Source: JAADHU01 sp964446495 (GTDB taxonomy: Bacteria; Pseudomonadota; Gammaproteobacteria; Steroidobacterales; Woeseiaceae). Taken from it: a DNA stretch of 64,000 nt. The position numbers were made by a program, and so were the translations under genes. Below the pieces are notes generated by a model that saw only the letters and a list, made by a program, of their open reading frames with translations, searched no databases and was not told the DNA's origin. Shown here piece after piece: positions 34,773-43,368 of the stretch. The number at the start of each line of letters is the position of its first letter. Positions within the stretch are counted from its first letter, which is position 1. The stretch lies in the NCBI GenBank assembly GCA_964446495.1, contig CAYUOY010000005.1, forward strand, positions 1 to 64,000. The letters run 5' to 3'.

Positions 34773-36046
34773 CCTATCGTCTTGATAGCATAAATTTTCT
34801 CGAAATAGGTAAATTCCCGTGACATTCGGATCGACCTGAGTGGCGCTACAGAAACGCCGCCAGGCACATGTTCCTGGTCCGTGTTCGGATCGTTTTCCCA
34901 GCCGGGTCCGGCCGAATCGTGGATAACGTAAGGTTGATCATTCACCGTTCCGAGATACACCATGACGTGTCCTGGAGAATAAATCAGATCCCCCGCATCC
35001 GCACGGGCAAGTGCACGTAATTTGTTCTCGGTGCTGTCATGCGGTGAAAAGCGAATATTTCTTCCGATGGGGCTATGGCCCTGTTGCTCGGAATTGCGCG
35101 GCAGGTAAATGCCAAAGGTCTTGTAAACCTCCAGCACGAGTCCGGTGCAATCGCGTGCGTCACAGGAATGGCCCCAGCCGTAGCGCTCGCCCAGAAACTT
35201 GAAAGCCTGCTGAATGATGTTCTTGCGGGTGAATGGAAGAAAGCCCTCGTGGACGTCCTTGTCGCGTGCGATCAAGGCCATCGCGAAGGCTAGTTCACCA
35301 TTCTGGTCGCAGACAGGCAATCGTACCGTATAACACGGGCCGGTACTTTTCCGATCGCCAACGGACGACCGCTCACTCGGGTCGATCAAAGGCACGCACA
35401 CGCCCATGTCCAGCGGTAGTTCGGAGACGGCGGGCGACCGGGAATCTGATTCGGTGACCACCTTGCTACCCGTCACCACCAGATATTTCGATGCGCTTCC
35501 ATACTGCAGAATTTCTTCCCGGAGCCCTGTGGCAATCCTGTCTTTCCGGATCCAGGCAGCGTAATTGTAGGATTGCACGAAACTCCACAAGCCGTCGTGG
35601 CTTTGGTGCAATACGACAACGGACTCTGCCGGGAATAGTCCGTTCTCCTGGAATCGATCGAGATCAATGGTCTCGGTCGATTTGAATATTACGTCCTCCG
35701 TTGGCCAGGTGCGCATGTCGGCACGCTGCAGGACCAGGGCGAAACGTACTGAAACAGTGTCCGGTATGGCGGCCAGGTTTAGACTTTTCTCGTACGCGGC
35801 ATAATCGGCCTCGGTGAGTTTGCCCGCATCCCGATAGAAGTGGTCTTTGTCGTAAGGTTTGCTAATGGACTGAATGATGTCAGCGACAACCTCGCCCGAC
35901 ACACGGTCCGGGTAGGTGCTGAGATCGACCATATGGGGGTTTTCCGCGAAGGACCTCCGGTTCAACGACTCAATTCCCGGCAGGTCTCGCAGTACTTGCT
36001 CCGCCCGCTCCATTTGAGCAGACCAGTAGGAGGCTGATTGATGCAT
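34769..36046 (-). CDS. SH3/NlpC-P60 peptidase, probable gamma-D-glutamyl-diamino acid hydrolase
   Basis: 425 residues. Residues about 1 to 130 correspond to an NlpC/P60 N-terminal stabilisation region (RSFAENPHMVDLSTYPDRVSG), residues about 140 to 280 to one or two SH3b-like domains (DGLWSFVQSYNYAAWIRKD; MGVCVPLIDP), and residues about 290 to 425 to the NlpC/P60 catalytic domain with YGWGHSCDARDCTGLV (nucleophile Cys in DCTG) and SPGHVMVYLG (His). This layout is shared with YkfC-type dipeptidyl peptidase VI. No signal peptide is obvious, favouring a cytoplasmic recycling role. Overlap with the GATase gene shows co-expression. Confidence 0.83.
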   Translation of the reverse strand: MHQSASYWSAQMERAEQVLRDLPGIESLNRRSFAENPHMVDLSTYPDRVSGEVVADIIQSISKPYDKDHFYRDAGKLTEADYAAYEKSLNLAAIPDTVSVRFALVLQRADMRTWPTEDVIFKSTETIDLDRFQENGLFPAESVVVLHQSHDGLWSFVQSYNYAAWIRKDRIATGLREEILQYGSASKYLVVTGSKVVTESDSRSPAVSELPLDMGVCVPLIDPSERSSVGDRKSTGPCYTVRLPVCDQNGELAFAMALIARDKDVHEGFLPFTRKNIIQQAFKFLGERYGWGHSCDARDCTGLVLEVYKTFGIYLPRNSEQQGHSPIGRNIRFSPHDSTENKLRALARADAGDLIYSPGHVMVYLGTVNDQPYVIHDSAGPGWENDPNTDQEHVPGGVSVAPLRSIRMSREFTYFEKIYAIKTIG

Positions 36047-36061
36047 TCTCGAAATGCCGAA

Positions 36062-37081
36062 TTACCGGCGCCGAAACGCCGACAGAACGGGGGCATCGCC
36101 GATGGCGATTTCGATGTGCAGTAGCTGGTCAAGTTGCTCTGGATAATATTTTTCGATCAACGCGAACAACACGGCGACAGTCTCGATCGTCGCCGTTCCA
36201 GTGACGCTCGATGGCCGAAAGTGCATCTGGAAAGCTCGGATCACATTTTCTGTCTGGTCGTCCACAGTGCCTGTGGGATCGATTTTGTAGCCATAAGCGA
36301 GCAGGGCCAATTGCACGTTCCTGAGCGGTAGTGGCGCGGCCTTGAATCGCTCCCAAAAACGGATGACTACGTCGTCGTCGTACCAGGCACCGTACCCCAA
36401 TCGGGAGAGTCTTTGCCAGGGAAACCGTGGACCCGGATCTATCTTCCGGTCGGGCGCAATATCGGCGTGCCCGACAATATGAGTGGGGCGAATATCGGGA
36501 TAGCGCTCACGAATTTCGTCCAGCAGTTCGACCAGCAGCGCAAGCTGAGTATCGGCGAAATCCGGGTAGAAGCAGATCCGGTCCGAGCTCCCTGAATACG
36601 GGTTGGAATTCTCGTCGCTCGCGTGGCAATAGGTTTGATTGACAAGCTCGATGCCGATGGACTGATCGTTGAGGCCGGTCTTTCCGGCCCAGTAACTCAC
36701 ACCGGCATGCCAGGCACGGCGCGTCTCGGGTACGAGTTGGTAGGTCTGGAGCCTGGTCTCAGCGTAAGTTACGTCGCCTGGTTCGGGGATCAGGTAGTGA
36801 GAACTGACGGAGTTGTCGGAGGGTTCCGTCAGGGATTCCAGGGCATCTTCGAAATTTGACGTTGTATGATGAATCACGATGATGCTGACGCGGCTATTCT
36901 GGTTGGCGGACTCGGTCTGCCGGACAGCCGTGTCGCTACAAGCGGTCAGTGTCAACAACAGGGCTATCGCGCCGCTGACGTTGAAACCCCTGACAGGCCT
37001 GGTGAATAACTGAATTCGCATATTTGACATACCGATAGCCCGGCTGAGGCTCATTGGAGATTGTTGAATAAATTGTTCCAT
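36062..37081 (-). CDS. N-acetylmuramoyl-L-alanine amidase lipoprotein with PG-binding domain
   Basis: 339 residues as drawn; internal ATG codons at 37030 and 37021 give shorter versions that still hold the lipobox LTAC, so the exact start is uncertain. The amidase_2 fold is seen in SIIVIHHTTSNFEDAL (first Zn His), SIGIELVNQT and HIVGHADIAPDRKIDPGPRFPW (second Zn His and Asp). The last 80 residues form a PG_binding_1 repeat (LLAYGYKIDPTGTVDDQTENVIRAFQMHF). It is like AmiD, a lipoprotein amidase removing stem peptides from murein in the periplasm. It starts the minus-strand murein operon and is divergent from the FAD oxidoreductase. Confidence 0.85.
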   Translation of the reverse strand: MEQFIQQSPMSLSRAIGMSNMRIQLFTRPVRGFNVSGAIALLLTLTACSDTAVRQTESANQNSRVSIIVIHHTTSNFEDALESLTEPSDNSVSSHYLIPEPGDVTYAETRLQTYQLVPETRRAWHAGVSYWAGKTGLNDQSIGIELVNQTYCHASDENSNPYSGSSDRICFYPDFADTQLALLVELLDEIRERYPDIRPTHIVGHADIAPDRKIDPGPRFPWQRLSRLGYGAWYDDDVVIRFWERFKAAPLPLRNVQLALLAYGYKIDPTGTVDDQTENVIRAFQMHFRPSSVTGTATIETVAVLFALIEKYYPEQLDQLLHIEIAIGDAPVLSAFRRR

Positions 37082-37209
37082 ACCCGGGGAGTAATGTCAC
37101 CGCCGATCAGGAGATAAAGAATCATCACGATTGACCTCCTGATCACAAGCCGCCAATGTAGACGTATCAGTCCTGTGCCTGCACATGGATCGGCACAGCG
37201 GAGCAAATA

Positions 37210-38598
37210 ATGACCGACCAGATTCTCAGGGAACTCACGAAAATTGTTGGTGAAAAGCGCCTGCTGACGGGGACGACCGTCGCAGCTCACGAGTTCCCGT
37301 GGTCTACGCACGCTGTTTGCCAGGCCAGGGCAATCGTCTACCCGACTTCAACAGAGGAAGTTGCTGCCATTCTCCGGGTCTGTCATCGGCTGCGGCAGTC
37401 GGTCGTGCCTTTCGGTGGGACCACTAATCTTGTGCAGGGATGTGCAACGACTCCCGCCGATATTGTGTTAGGTATGGAGAAGATGAACCGTATCGAGGAG
37501 ATTGATCCTACCGCACGAACGATGACGGCCGACGCCGGTGTGACCTTGCAGGAGGCGCAGGAAGCGGCAGACCGTGACGGATTGTTCTTCCCGGTCGATA
37601 TCGGCGCACGCGGCAATTGTCAGCTCGGCGGCATTGTGTCGACAAATGCCGGTGGCACCAAGGTGATTCACTATGGCATGACCCGGGATGTCGTGCTCGG
37701 TCTGGAAGCCGTGCTCGCCGATGGCACAGTGATCTCATCGATGAATCGTTACCTTAAAAACAACTCCGGATTCGACCTTAAACAGTTGTTCATCGGCAGC
37801 GAAGGCGTGTTGGGGGTGATCACGCGGATCGTGTTTCGCTTGCGAGCAAAACCGCGTTCTCACAACGTCGCGTTACTGGCTTGCAAAAGCTTCGATGATG
37901 TTATGGGCGTTCTACATATGGCCCACGAGGTTCTGCCCAATACATTGACAGCGTTCGAAGTGATGTGGAATGCGTTTTACGAGTTGGCGGTCAAGCCGCG
38001 CGGTCGCCTGCCGGCACCGTTAGAGCCTGGTGCAGGATTCTACGTGTTGCTCGAATCGATGGGTGCAGACTCCGAACATGACGCGGTGGTTTTTGAGGCC
38101 ATGCTCGAGTCATTGCTGGACAGGGGCTTGCTGGTAGACGGCATTGTGGCAAAGTCCGACAAAGAGCGCGCACGGCTGTGGAAAATACGTGACGAAGTCG
38201 AGCCGGTAATCGACAATGCGCGCAACTTCGACGTTAGCTTGAATAGTCGGGATGTCGGCGAATATGCCAGCGCGGTCGAGACGGCCATTTGTGCCCGTTT
38301 TCCGGCGGCCAACGTCATCGCGTTTGGCCATCTTGGTGACAATAATTTGCACCTGTCGGTGTCAATGGGTGACTTTGACAATGACAAGGAACATGTCGTC
38401 GAAACGATCATCTATGAGCGACTTGCTGAATACGATGGGGCTATTTCGGCGGAACACGGCATCGGGCTCGAGAAACGGGCCTATTTACCGATCAGCAGGA
38501 CGGCGGCGGAGATTGAATTGATGAGTCAACTGAAGAAATCACTCGATCCCTGCAATATATTGAATCCTGGCAAGGTGATCGACATCCGGTCTCCGTAA
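37210..38598 (+). CDS. FAD-linked D-2-hydroxyacid dehydrogenase (GlcD/D2HGDH-like)
   Basis: 462 residues with FAD_binding_4 and FAD-oxidase C domains. AIVYPTSTEEVAAILRVC and VVPFGGTTNLVQGC bind FAD, IGARGNCQLGGIVSTNAGG is the second FAD loop, and ISAEHGIGLEKRAYL near the end carries the His-rich metal/substrate motif. The family oxidises D-lactate, glycolate, D-2-hydroxyglutarate and similar acids, passing electrons to the quinone pool or a flavoprotein. No signal peptide is present. ATG 37210 is the first in the region; AGCAAATA upstream gives only a weak ribosome-binding site. Substrate cannot be decided here. Confidence 0.87.
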   Translation: MTDQILRELTKIVGEKRLLTGTTVAAHEFPWSTHAVCQARAIVYPTSTEEVAAILRVCHRLRQSVVPFGGTTNLVQGCATTPADIVLGMEKMNRIEEIDPTARTMTADAGVTLQEAQEAADRDGLFFPVDIGARGNCQLGGIVSTNAGGTKVIHYGMTRDVVLGLEAVLADGTVISSMNRYLKNNSGFDLKQLFIGSEGVLGVITRIVFRLRAKPRSHNVALLACKSFDDVMGVLHMAHEVLPNTLTAFEVMWNAFYELAVKPRGRLPAPLEPGAGFYVLLESMGADSEHDAVVFEAMLESLLDRGLLVDGIVAKSDKERARLWKIRDEVEPVIDNARNFDVSLNSRDVGEYASAVETAICARFPAANVIAFGHLGDNNLHLSVSMGDFDNDKEHVVETIIYERLAEYDGAISAEHGIGLEKRAYLPISRTAAEIELMSQLKKSLDPCNILNPGKVIDIRSP

Positions 38599-38725
38599 AA
38601 GCGCGAAAAAGCGTTATGACGTACTCTGCGCTATTAATTCCGACACAAGTTTGGTCCAATGCGGATCAACCTGGCCAGCTCGGTATTCCAGAGCCGGCTG
38701 CATCGTTTGCGGAGGGACGCAATCC

Positions 38726-39979
38726 TTGGAATCTATTGTTGTAAATGGTGGCCGAAGTCTCGGTGGCGCTGTATCGACCAGTGGCTCGAAGAACGCCGCC
38801 TTGCCGATATTGTTTTCGACCTTGCTGGCGAATGGTGAGCACAAGTTTGACAACGTACCTGTGCTGCGTGACATCGACTCCACCGAAGCGTTACTTGCGG
38901 CACTGGGCTGCGAAACGACCCGCGATGGTGCCTCAATGCAGGTACGAGTGGCGTCACCGGATGAGCCGGTTGCACCCTACGACCTTGTCCGCAAGATGCG
39001 CGCGAGCATTCTTTGCCTGGGACCCTTGCTGGCACGTTACGGGAAAGCACGTGTGTCTTTGCCCGGTGGTTGTGCCATCGGCTCCAGGCCCATCGATTTG
39101 CACGTGGATACCATGCAGCGTCTGGGTGCGGAGATTGAATTCGACGAGGGATACGTCATCGCGAAAGCGAAACGGCTCGTCGGCGCACGAATCCTGTTTG
39201 AACGCGTCACCGTAGGCGCGACGGAAAATGCCTTGATGGCCGCCACGCTCGCGCAAGGCACGACGACAATAGAAAACGCCGCCAAGGAACCGGAGGTGGT
39301 TGACCTTGCCCGCTACCTTAAGACGATGGGTGCCAGGATCGAGGGCGAAGGGACAAGTGTCATCACAATTGACGGTGTTGATGAGCTGCACCCGGGGCAA
39401 TATACGATTGTTTCAGACCGAATTGAGGCGGGGACGTTACTGATTGCCGGTGCCATTACCGGCAGTGGTATCACCGTAGACAATTGCGTACCCGATCATC
39501 TCCGGTCGCTTATAGACAAGTTGCGGGAAAGCGGTTTTGCCATCAACGTTGAGGCCGACTCGATTGCCGTCGAAGCGATGAGGTGCTGGAAGGGTGTGGA
39601 TATATCAACCGCTCCGTACCCGGGATTCCCAACCGACCTGCAAGCTCAATTCATGGCACTGATGACGCAAGCCGAGGGAACGTCGGTCATCACCGAGGGT
39701 ATTTTTGAGAATCGCTTCATGCACGTGCAGGAGCTGGTGCGGCTTGGTGCGGATATCACACCGATGTCGCAGGTGGCCGTCGTACGTGGCAATCCGGGAG
39801 GGTTGAGTGGAGCGGAGGTCATGGCGACGGACTTGAGAGCCAGTGCGTCGTTGGTGTTGGCAGGCCTCGTTGCGAGCGGGTCGACCCGGGTCAATCGTAT
39901 CTACCACCTCGACCGAGGTTACGAAAAACTCGAAGACAAGCTTGGCTCGCTTGGCGCTGATATTTGTCGGGTCGCCTAA
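38726..39979 (+). CDS. murA: UDP-N-acetylglucosamine 1-carboxyvinyltransferase MurA
   Basis: 417 residues from TTG 38726. GGAGGGA at 38711-38717 is an almost ideal ribosome-binding site at the right spacing, and MESIVVNGGRSLGGAVSTSG then matches the usual N-terminus; the frame is open upstream to 38651 but those residues do not fit the family. SGSKNAALPILF, the SLPGGCAIGSRPIDLHV loop with the active-site Cys and VPDHLRSLIDKLRE are MurA landmarks. It adds enolpyruvate to UDP-GlcNAc, the first committed step of peptidoglycan synthesis. Having the loop Cys implies ordinary fosfomycin sensitivity of the site. In most gammaproteobacteria murA lies with bolA-like and mla genes; here its neighbours are unrelated, so it may be a second copy. 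Confidence 0.92.
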   Translation: MESIVVNGGRSLGGAVSTSGSKNAALPILFSTLLANGEHKFDNVPVLRDIDSTEALLAALGCETTRDGASMQVRVASPDEPVAPYDLVRKMRASILCLGPLLARYGKARVSLPGGCAIGSRPIDLHVDTMQRLGAEIEFDEGYVIAKAKRLVGARILFERVTVGATENALMAATLAQGTTTIENAAKEPEVVDLARYLKTMGARIEGEGTSVITIDGVDELHPGQYTIVSDRIEAGTLLIAGAITGSGITVDNCVPDHLRSLIDKLRESGFAINVEADSIAVEAMRCWKGVDISTAPYPGFPTDLQAQFMALMTQAEGTSVITEGIFENRFMHVQELVRLGADITPMSQVAVVRGNPGGLSGAEVMATDLRASASLVLAGLVASGSTRVNRIYHLDRGYEKLEDKLGSLGADICRVA

Positions 39980-40212
39980 GGGGGTCGGTACCCAGAACCA
40001 GATAGCGTCAGAGACACCGGATCTTTCAGGAAATTGACGCCATTTTGTCCCGGAAAGTATTTTTCCACACAAGACCAGTCCGGTGGCGCTTAGAGCATCC
40101 GCTAGCAACAGCCGCAGATAAACAGGATACTGACGCGTAGTACCATTGAACGTTCGGCTGCGGCTGGAAGCGAAAACCGCCGCTCTAACAAGATCGACAC
40201 AGGATTGCCGCA

Positions 40213-40764
40213 ATGAACGACAACACAGCGCTGCTCGTGATCGATATGCAATTGTGCGCGTTTGACGGGAAATTGTTTCCCCCCGTCCATGAAGGCGAGA
40301 ATCTGCTGGATGAAGTCCGCCGATTGATCAGTACTGCCCGCCGATCCGCGATTCCCGTGGTTTTTGTTCAGCATTGCGCTTCCCTTGAAGGGCAACCATT
40401 TGCCAGAGGAACTCACGGCTGGGAAATCCATCCGTCAATTGCACCGGAGCCAGGAGAACCCGTCGTATTCAAGGTTCAGTCGAGCGGTTTCGTGGATACG
40501 GACCTGCAAGACGTTCTCGCGGAGATAGCGGCGGAGACGGTTATTGTGTGTGGAATTCAGAGTGAGCACTGCGTAACCAACACGAGCATCTCCGCGTTGG
40601 AACTCGGACTGGAAGTGGTTGTCGCCAAGAATGCTCACGGGACATTTTCGACGGAAGAATGTTCAGCTTCTGAGATTATCGAGCGACAAAACGATCTACT
40701 TTCCGCTCGAGGAGCCAGGATCCAGACAATCGCCTCATTGGTGGGGCTATTCGCTTCAAAGTAA
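40213..40764 (+). CDS. Isochorismatase-family cysteine hydrolase
   Basis: 183 residues. TALLVIDMQLCAF (catalytic Asp), the SAIPVVFVQHCASLEG strand and VIVCGIQSEHCVTNTS with the nucleophile Cys define the superfamily, which includes nicotinamidases, N-carbamoyl hydrolases and ureidoacrylate hydrolases. The Asp-Lys-Cys triad Lys is probably in VFKVQSSGFVDTDL. It is a cytoplasmic enzyme. Neighbours do not indicate a pathway. ATG 40213 lacks a strong ribosome-binding site (AGGATTGCCGCA). Confidence 0.83.
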   Translation: MNDNTALLVIDMQLCAFDGKLFPPVHEGENLLDEVRRLISTARRSAIPVVFVQHCASLEGQPFARGTHGWEIHPSIAPEPGEPVVFKVQSSGFVDTDLQDVLAEIAAETVIVCGIQSEHCVTNTSISALELGLEVVVAKNAHGTFSTEECSASEIIERQNDLLSARGARIQTIASLVGLFASK

Positions 40765-40817
40765 ACCGTCCGATTCAGGATGCTTCTTCTGAGCTTAACG
40801 CAGCAGGAATTCCACGA

Positions 40818-41927
40818 ATGAAATTCAACAGAAAAACTCTGGCAATTCTTCTTGTGGCGATCGCGACCGCCTGCTCTCAGGAGGTAACGGTCAAGCCAGA
40901 CGACGTATCAATCGGCGTCGAGCGCCTCGAATATTTCGATGCGGGACGAATGAACTGGCAGGAGGACGGGCCGCGCCCGCTAACGACGACGATTTGGTAT
41001 CCGGCAATCGACGATGTCGAAATGGCGGAGATGTTGATACCCCGGAAACGGCCGATTTTCTCGGGCGGGTGGGCCAGTCGGGGCGCACCGATTAAAGATG
41101 CATCGAAAAAACGTCCGTTGATCGTCATGTCGCACGGAACGGGTGGGTCTGCCTACCAGTTGATGTGGCTGGGCCGGCGCCTGGCTGCCGCCGGGTACAT
41201 AGTCGCCGCCGTCGATCATCACGGCAATACGGCCGCCGAGGATGCTTACGATCCGCGCGGGTTTCGCCTTTTTTGGGAGCGTGCAGAGGATTTATCAAGG
41301 GTCATAGATCACCTCATTGTTGACCCACGGTTCGGGTCAGTCATCGATGAAGGAAAAATCGGTGCGGTTGGTTTTTCGCTTGGCGGGTACACAGTCATCG
41401 CCCTCGCGGGGGGTAGAATTGATCTTGAGCAACTCGACCGGTTCTGTTCGAGCACGGAACGAGATGCGACTTGTGACCCGCAAAGCGAATACCCCGATAT
41501 TGTTAGCGAATTTGAGGCTTTGAGACATAGCGCGCGTGTCACAGAATCCATGGCGCGTCACGGGCGATCATTTAAGGACACCCGGATAAAGGCGATCGTA
41601 TCTTTGGCACCTGCCCTCGGAATGGCATTCACGACAGACAGTCTGCGTAAGATTAGAATCCCCGTCCGTCTGGTGGTGGGTGACAACGACGATATTGCAC
41701 CTGGCAAAACGAATGCCCAGGTTATTGCCGATAACATTCCCGGCGCTCAGCTGACTACTCTTGAAGGAGGCCCGGGCCACTATGTGTTTTTGAATACCTG
41801 CACCAAACGAGGAACGCGTTACGTCCCCATTTGTAAGGATGCTGAGGGGGTCGATCGGTCATCGACACATGGACTGGCTAGCCGGATTGTGGTGGACCAC
41901 TTTCGCAGTGCTTTGGTGGCCCCATAG
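40818..41927 (+). CDS. Lipoprotein alpha/beta-hydrolase (dienelactone hydrolase / PAF-acetylhydrolase-like)
   Basis: 369 residues with a lipobox ATAC near residue 19. The nucleophile elbow GFSLGGYT, the oxyanion loop region VMSHGTGGSAYQL, DHHGNTAAEDA and a later VGDNDDIAP (acid) with GHYVFLNTC (His) follow the alpha/beta-hydrolase order. It resembles predicted dienelactone hydrolases and bacterial PAF-acetylhydrolase relatives. It is likely periplasm-facing and cleaves a small ester. It begins 53 bases after the isochorismatase-like gene, so the two may be one operon. Substrate unknown. Confidence 0.82.
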   Translation: MKFNRKTLAILLVAIATACSQEVTVKPDDVSIGVERLEYFDAGRMNWQEDGPRPLTTTIWYPAIDDVEMAEMLIPRKRPIFSGGWASRGAPIKDASKKRPLIVMSHGTGGSAYQLMWLGRRLAAAGYIVAAVDHHGNTAAEDAYDPRGFRLFWERAEDLSRVIDHLIVDPRFGSVIDEGKIGAVGFSLGGYTVIALAGGRIDLEQLDRFCSSTERDATCDPQSEYPDIVSEFEALRHSARVTESMARHGRSFKDTRIKAIVSLAPALGMAFTTDSLRKIRIPVRLVVGDNDDIAPGKTNAQVIADNIPGAQLTTLEGGPGHYVFLNTCTKRGTRYVPICKDAEGVDRSSTHGLASRIVVDHFRSALVAP

Positions 41928-42158
41928 TGCTAAAGGAATTGAGCTGGCAACGGTTTCGTGTTGCGGCTCAGGGAGTTCGAACCCTTGGTGCCGTTTCGCA
42001 TCCGATGTCGAAGCAGCGAGAATATTGGCGTTGAAACTGGTGGTGCGCCCGGTGCGCTGATCCATATCCCGCCTTCTTCTGCCCCGTCCGATAGCGATCA
42101 AGCCGAGGAATGTCTTCTTCGGATTTATCGGAGAGGGTACTCGCGGTCCTAAAGTTTC

Positions 42159-42305
42159 CTATTTAGTGGAGGTCAGGCCGAAGACTCGTCGAGCGTTGTC
42201 CCCCAGAAACAAACTACGCTGCTCCGGAGTGAGGCCCAGATCGTTTAGTCGCTCAATACATCGAGCATGGGGAATCATCGGCCAGTTGGTGCCAAACATC
42301 ACTCG
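42159..42305 (-). pseudogene. C-terminal remnant of an amidohydrolase (amidohydrolase_2/COG2159-like)
   Basis: Read on the minus strand, an in-frame stop (TAA) is followed by RVMFGTNWPMIPHARCIERL and LGLTPEQRSLFLGDNARRVFGL to a TAG stop. The RVMFGTNWP strand and the final FLGDNARRVFGL are the standard end of TIM-barrel amidohydrolase_2 proteins. About 48 codons remain of an enzyme normally near 300 residues, with everything N-terminal lost. The DNA upstream on that strand (42306-42329) leads into the LytTR regulator gene end, so the deletion took place between the two genes. Confidence 0.7.
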
Positions 42306-42329
42306 TTACTGTGAAATGAGTGGTTTGCG

Positions 42330-43181
42330 TCAACGCAACCCTTCTCGCAGCTTCCTTCGATACCGCCGGCTGACCGGAATCCGGACACCTGATGTGAGTA
42401 ACGCCTCGCCGTCTCCGGTGTCGAATGGCACGATCTCGGTAATCCGGTCGAGGTTCACAATGGCGCTGCGATGAACACGCTGAAATCCTTGTCTTGCGAG
42501 CCGGTCGGTCATATTGGCCATGGTTTCACGAAGGGGATAAACACGCGTGCCTACATGCAGATTGGCGTAGTTGCCGGCGGACTCAATCCAGTCAATGTCG
42601 TCCACCCGCACCAGAAACTCACGACCGAGTTTCTTGATCAGGAATCGGTCGGTGACAGCAATCGGCTCGACTTCCTCCCGGCCTTCCGACAGGAACTCCG
42701 CCTCACCCTGCAAACGCCTGAGGATAAAGCGATACAAATAGATGATCGTAAGGAATAAGAAGTAGGTTTGGAAATCTTTCAAATACTCATAGCCGAATTC
42801 CGTCCACCAGTTGGCCCACCAGTAGCCGCTGCTGTTGCCGAGCGCCTGGTAGATACCAACGCGCATCCAGTACATGCCGCTGACATGGACGAGTGAATAA
42901 ACCGGTGTGAACAGTACGTGAGCCAGCAAGCTCGTCCGCCAGGTGGCAAGGCTAATCGGGAATCGTCGGTCGAAGCGCAGGATAAGGAAAATCAGCAGGC
43001 CGTGGATACCGTTGCTGGTGGCTTCCCAAACAACCGCTTCCCACGCCTGGGACGTCGATTTGGCTCGTTCGAGGTCGAACCAGGCGACGACAGCATTGGC
43101 GAGAAGGGCGATCGAGAGGTAAGCCATCCAGAGAACGACTTCCCAATAGCGGCGTTTCGCCAGGTAACGTTCGAGATTCAC
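42330..43181 (-). CDS. LytTR-domain membrane-bound transcription regulator
   Basis: 283 residues. The N-terminal 150 residues hold about four to five hydrophobic helices (VVLWMAYLSIALLANAVVAW, LLIFLILRF, FLFLTIIYLYRFIL), and the C-terminal about 100 residues are a LytTR DNA-binding domain: FLIKKLGREFLVRVDDIDWIES, YANLHVGTRVYPLRETMANM and RVHRSAIVNLDRITEI. No receiver or kinase domain is present, so it probably senses a membrane signal directly. It is divergent from the acyltransferase gene at 43369 with about 190 bases of spacer, making that gene a likely target. Confidence 0.83.
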   Translation of the reverse strand: MNLERYLAKRRYWEVVLWMAYLSIALLANAVVAWFDLERAKSTSQAWEAVVWEATSNGIHGLLIFLILRFDRRFPISLATWRTSLLAHVLFTPVYSLVHVSGMYWMRVGIYQALGNSSGYWWANWWTEFGYEYLKDFQTYFLFLTIIYLYRFILRRLQGEAEFLSEGREEVEPIAVTDRFLIKKLGREFLVRVDDIDWIESAGNYANLHVGTRVYPLRETMANMTDRLARQGFQRVHRSAIVNLDRITEIVPFDTGDGEALLTSGVRIPVSRRYRRKLREGLR

Positions 43182-43368
43182 GTGTCCGGGTATTCTCCTT
43201 GCAGGGTCGAGTAATCCTAACCGTCTGCGTACGAATTCGCCGCCTCTTTATCCCTGTGATCGGCCATTCGTCACAAAGATCCCGCGATTCGGCCCTTTGA
43301 AATAGCATTCTTCTACCGCGTCGGTGAGTTTGGCATCACCCGGAGTTGTACAAAGAAGTGATTTATCC

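Noticed and set aside
40109..40166. Inverted repeat CAGCCGCAG/CTGCGGCTG upstream of the isochorismatase-like gene
   Set aside because: The 40-base loop and GC-rich arms make a stable RNA structure doubtful; no regulatory context supports it.
41961..41995. tRNA-like T-arm string (GGGAGTTCGAACCC)
   Set aside because: The loop sequence resembles a tRNA TpsiC arm but no matching acceptor stem, D-arm or anticodon arm was found at the expected distance on either strand.
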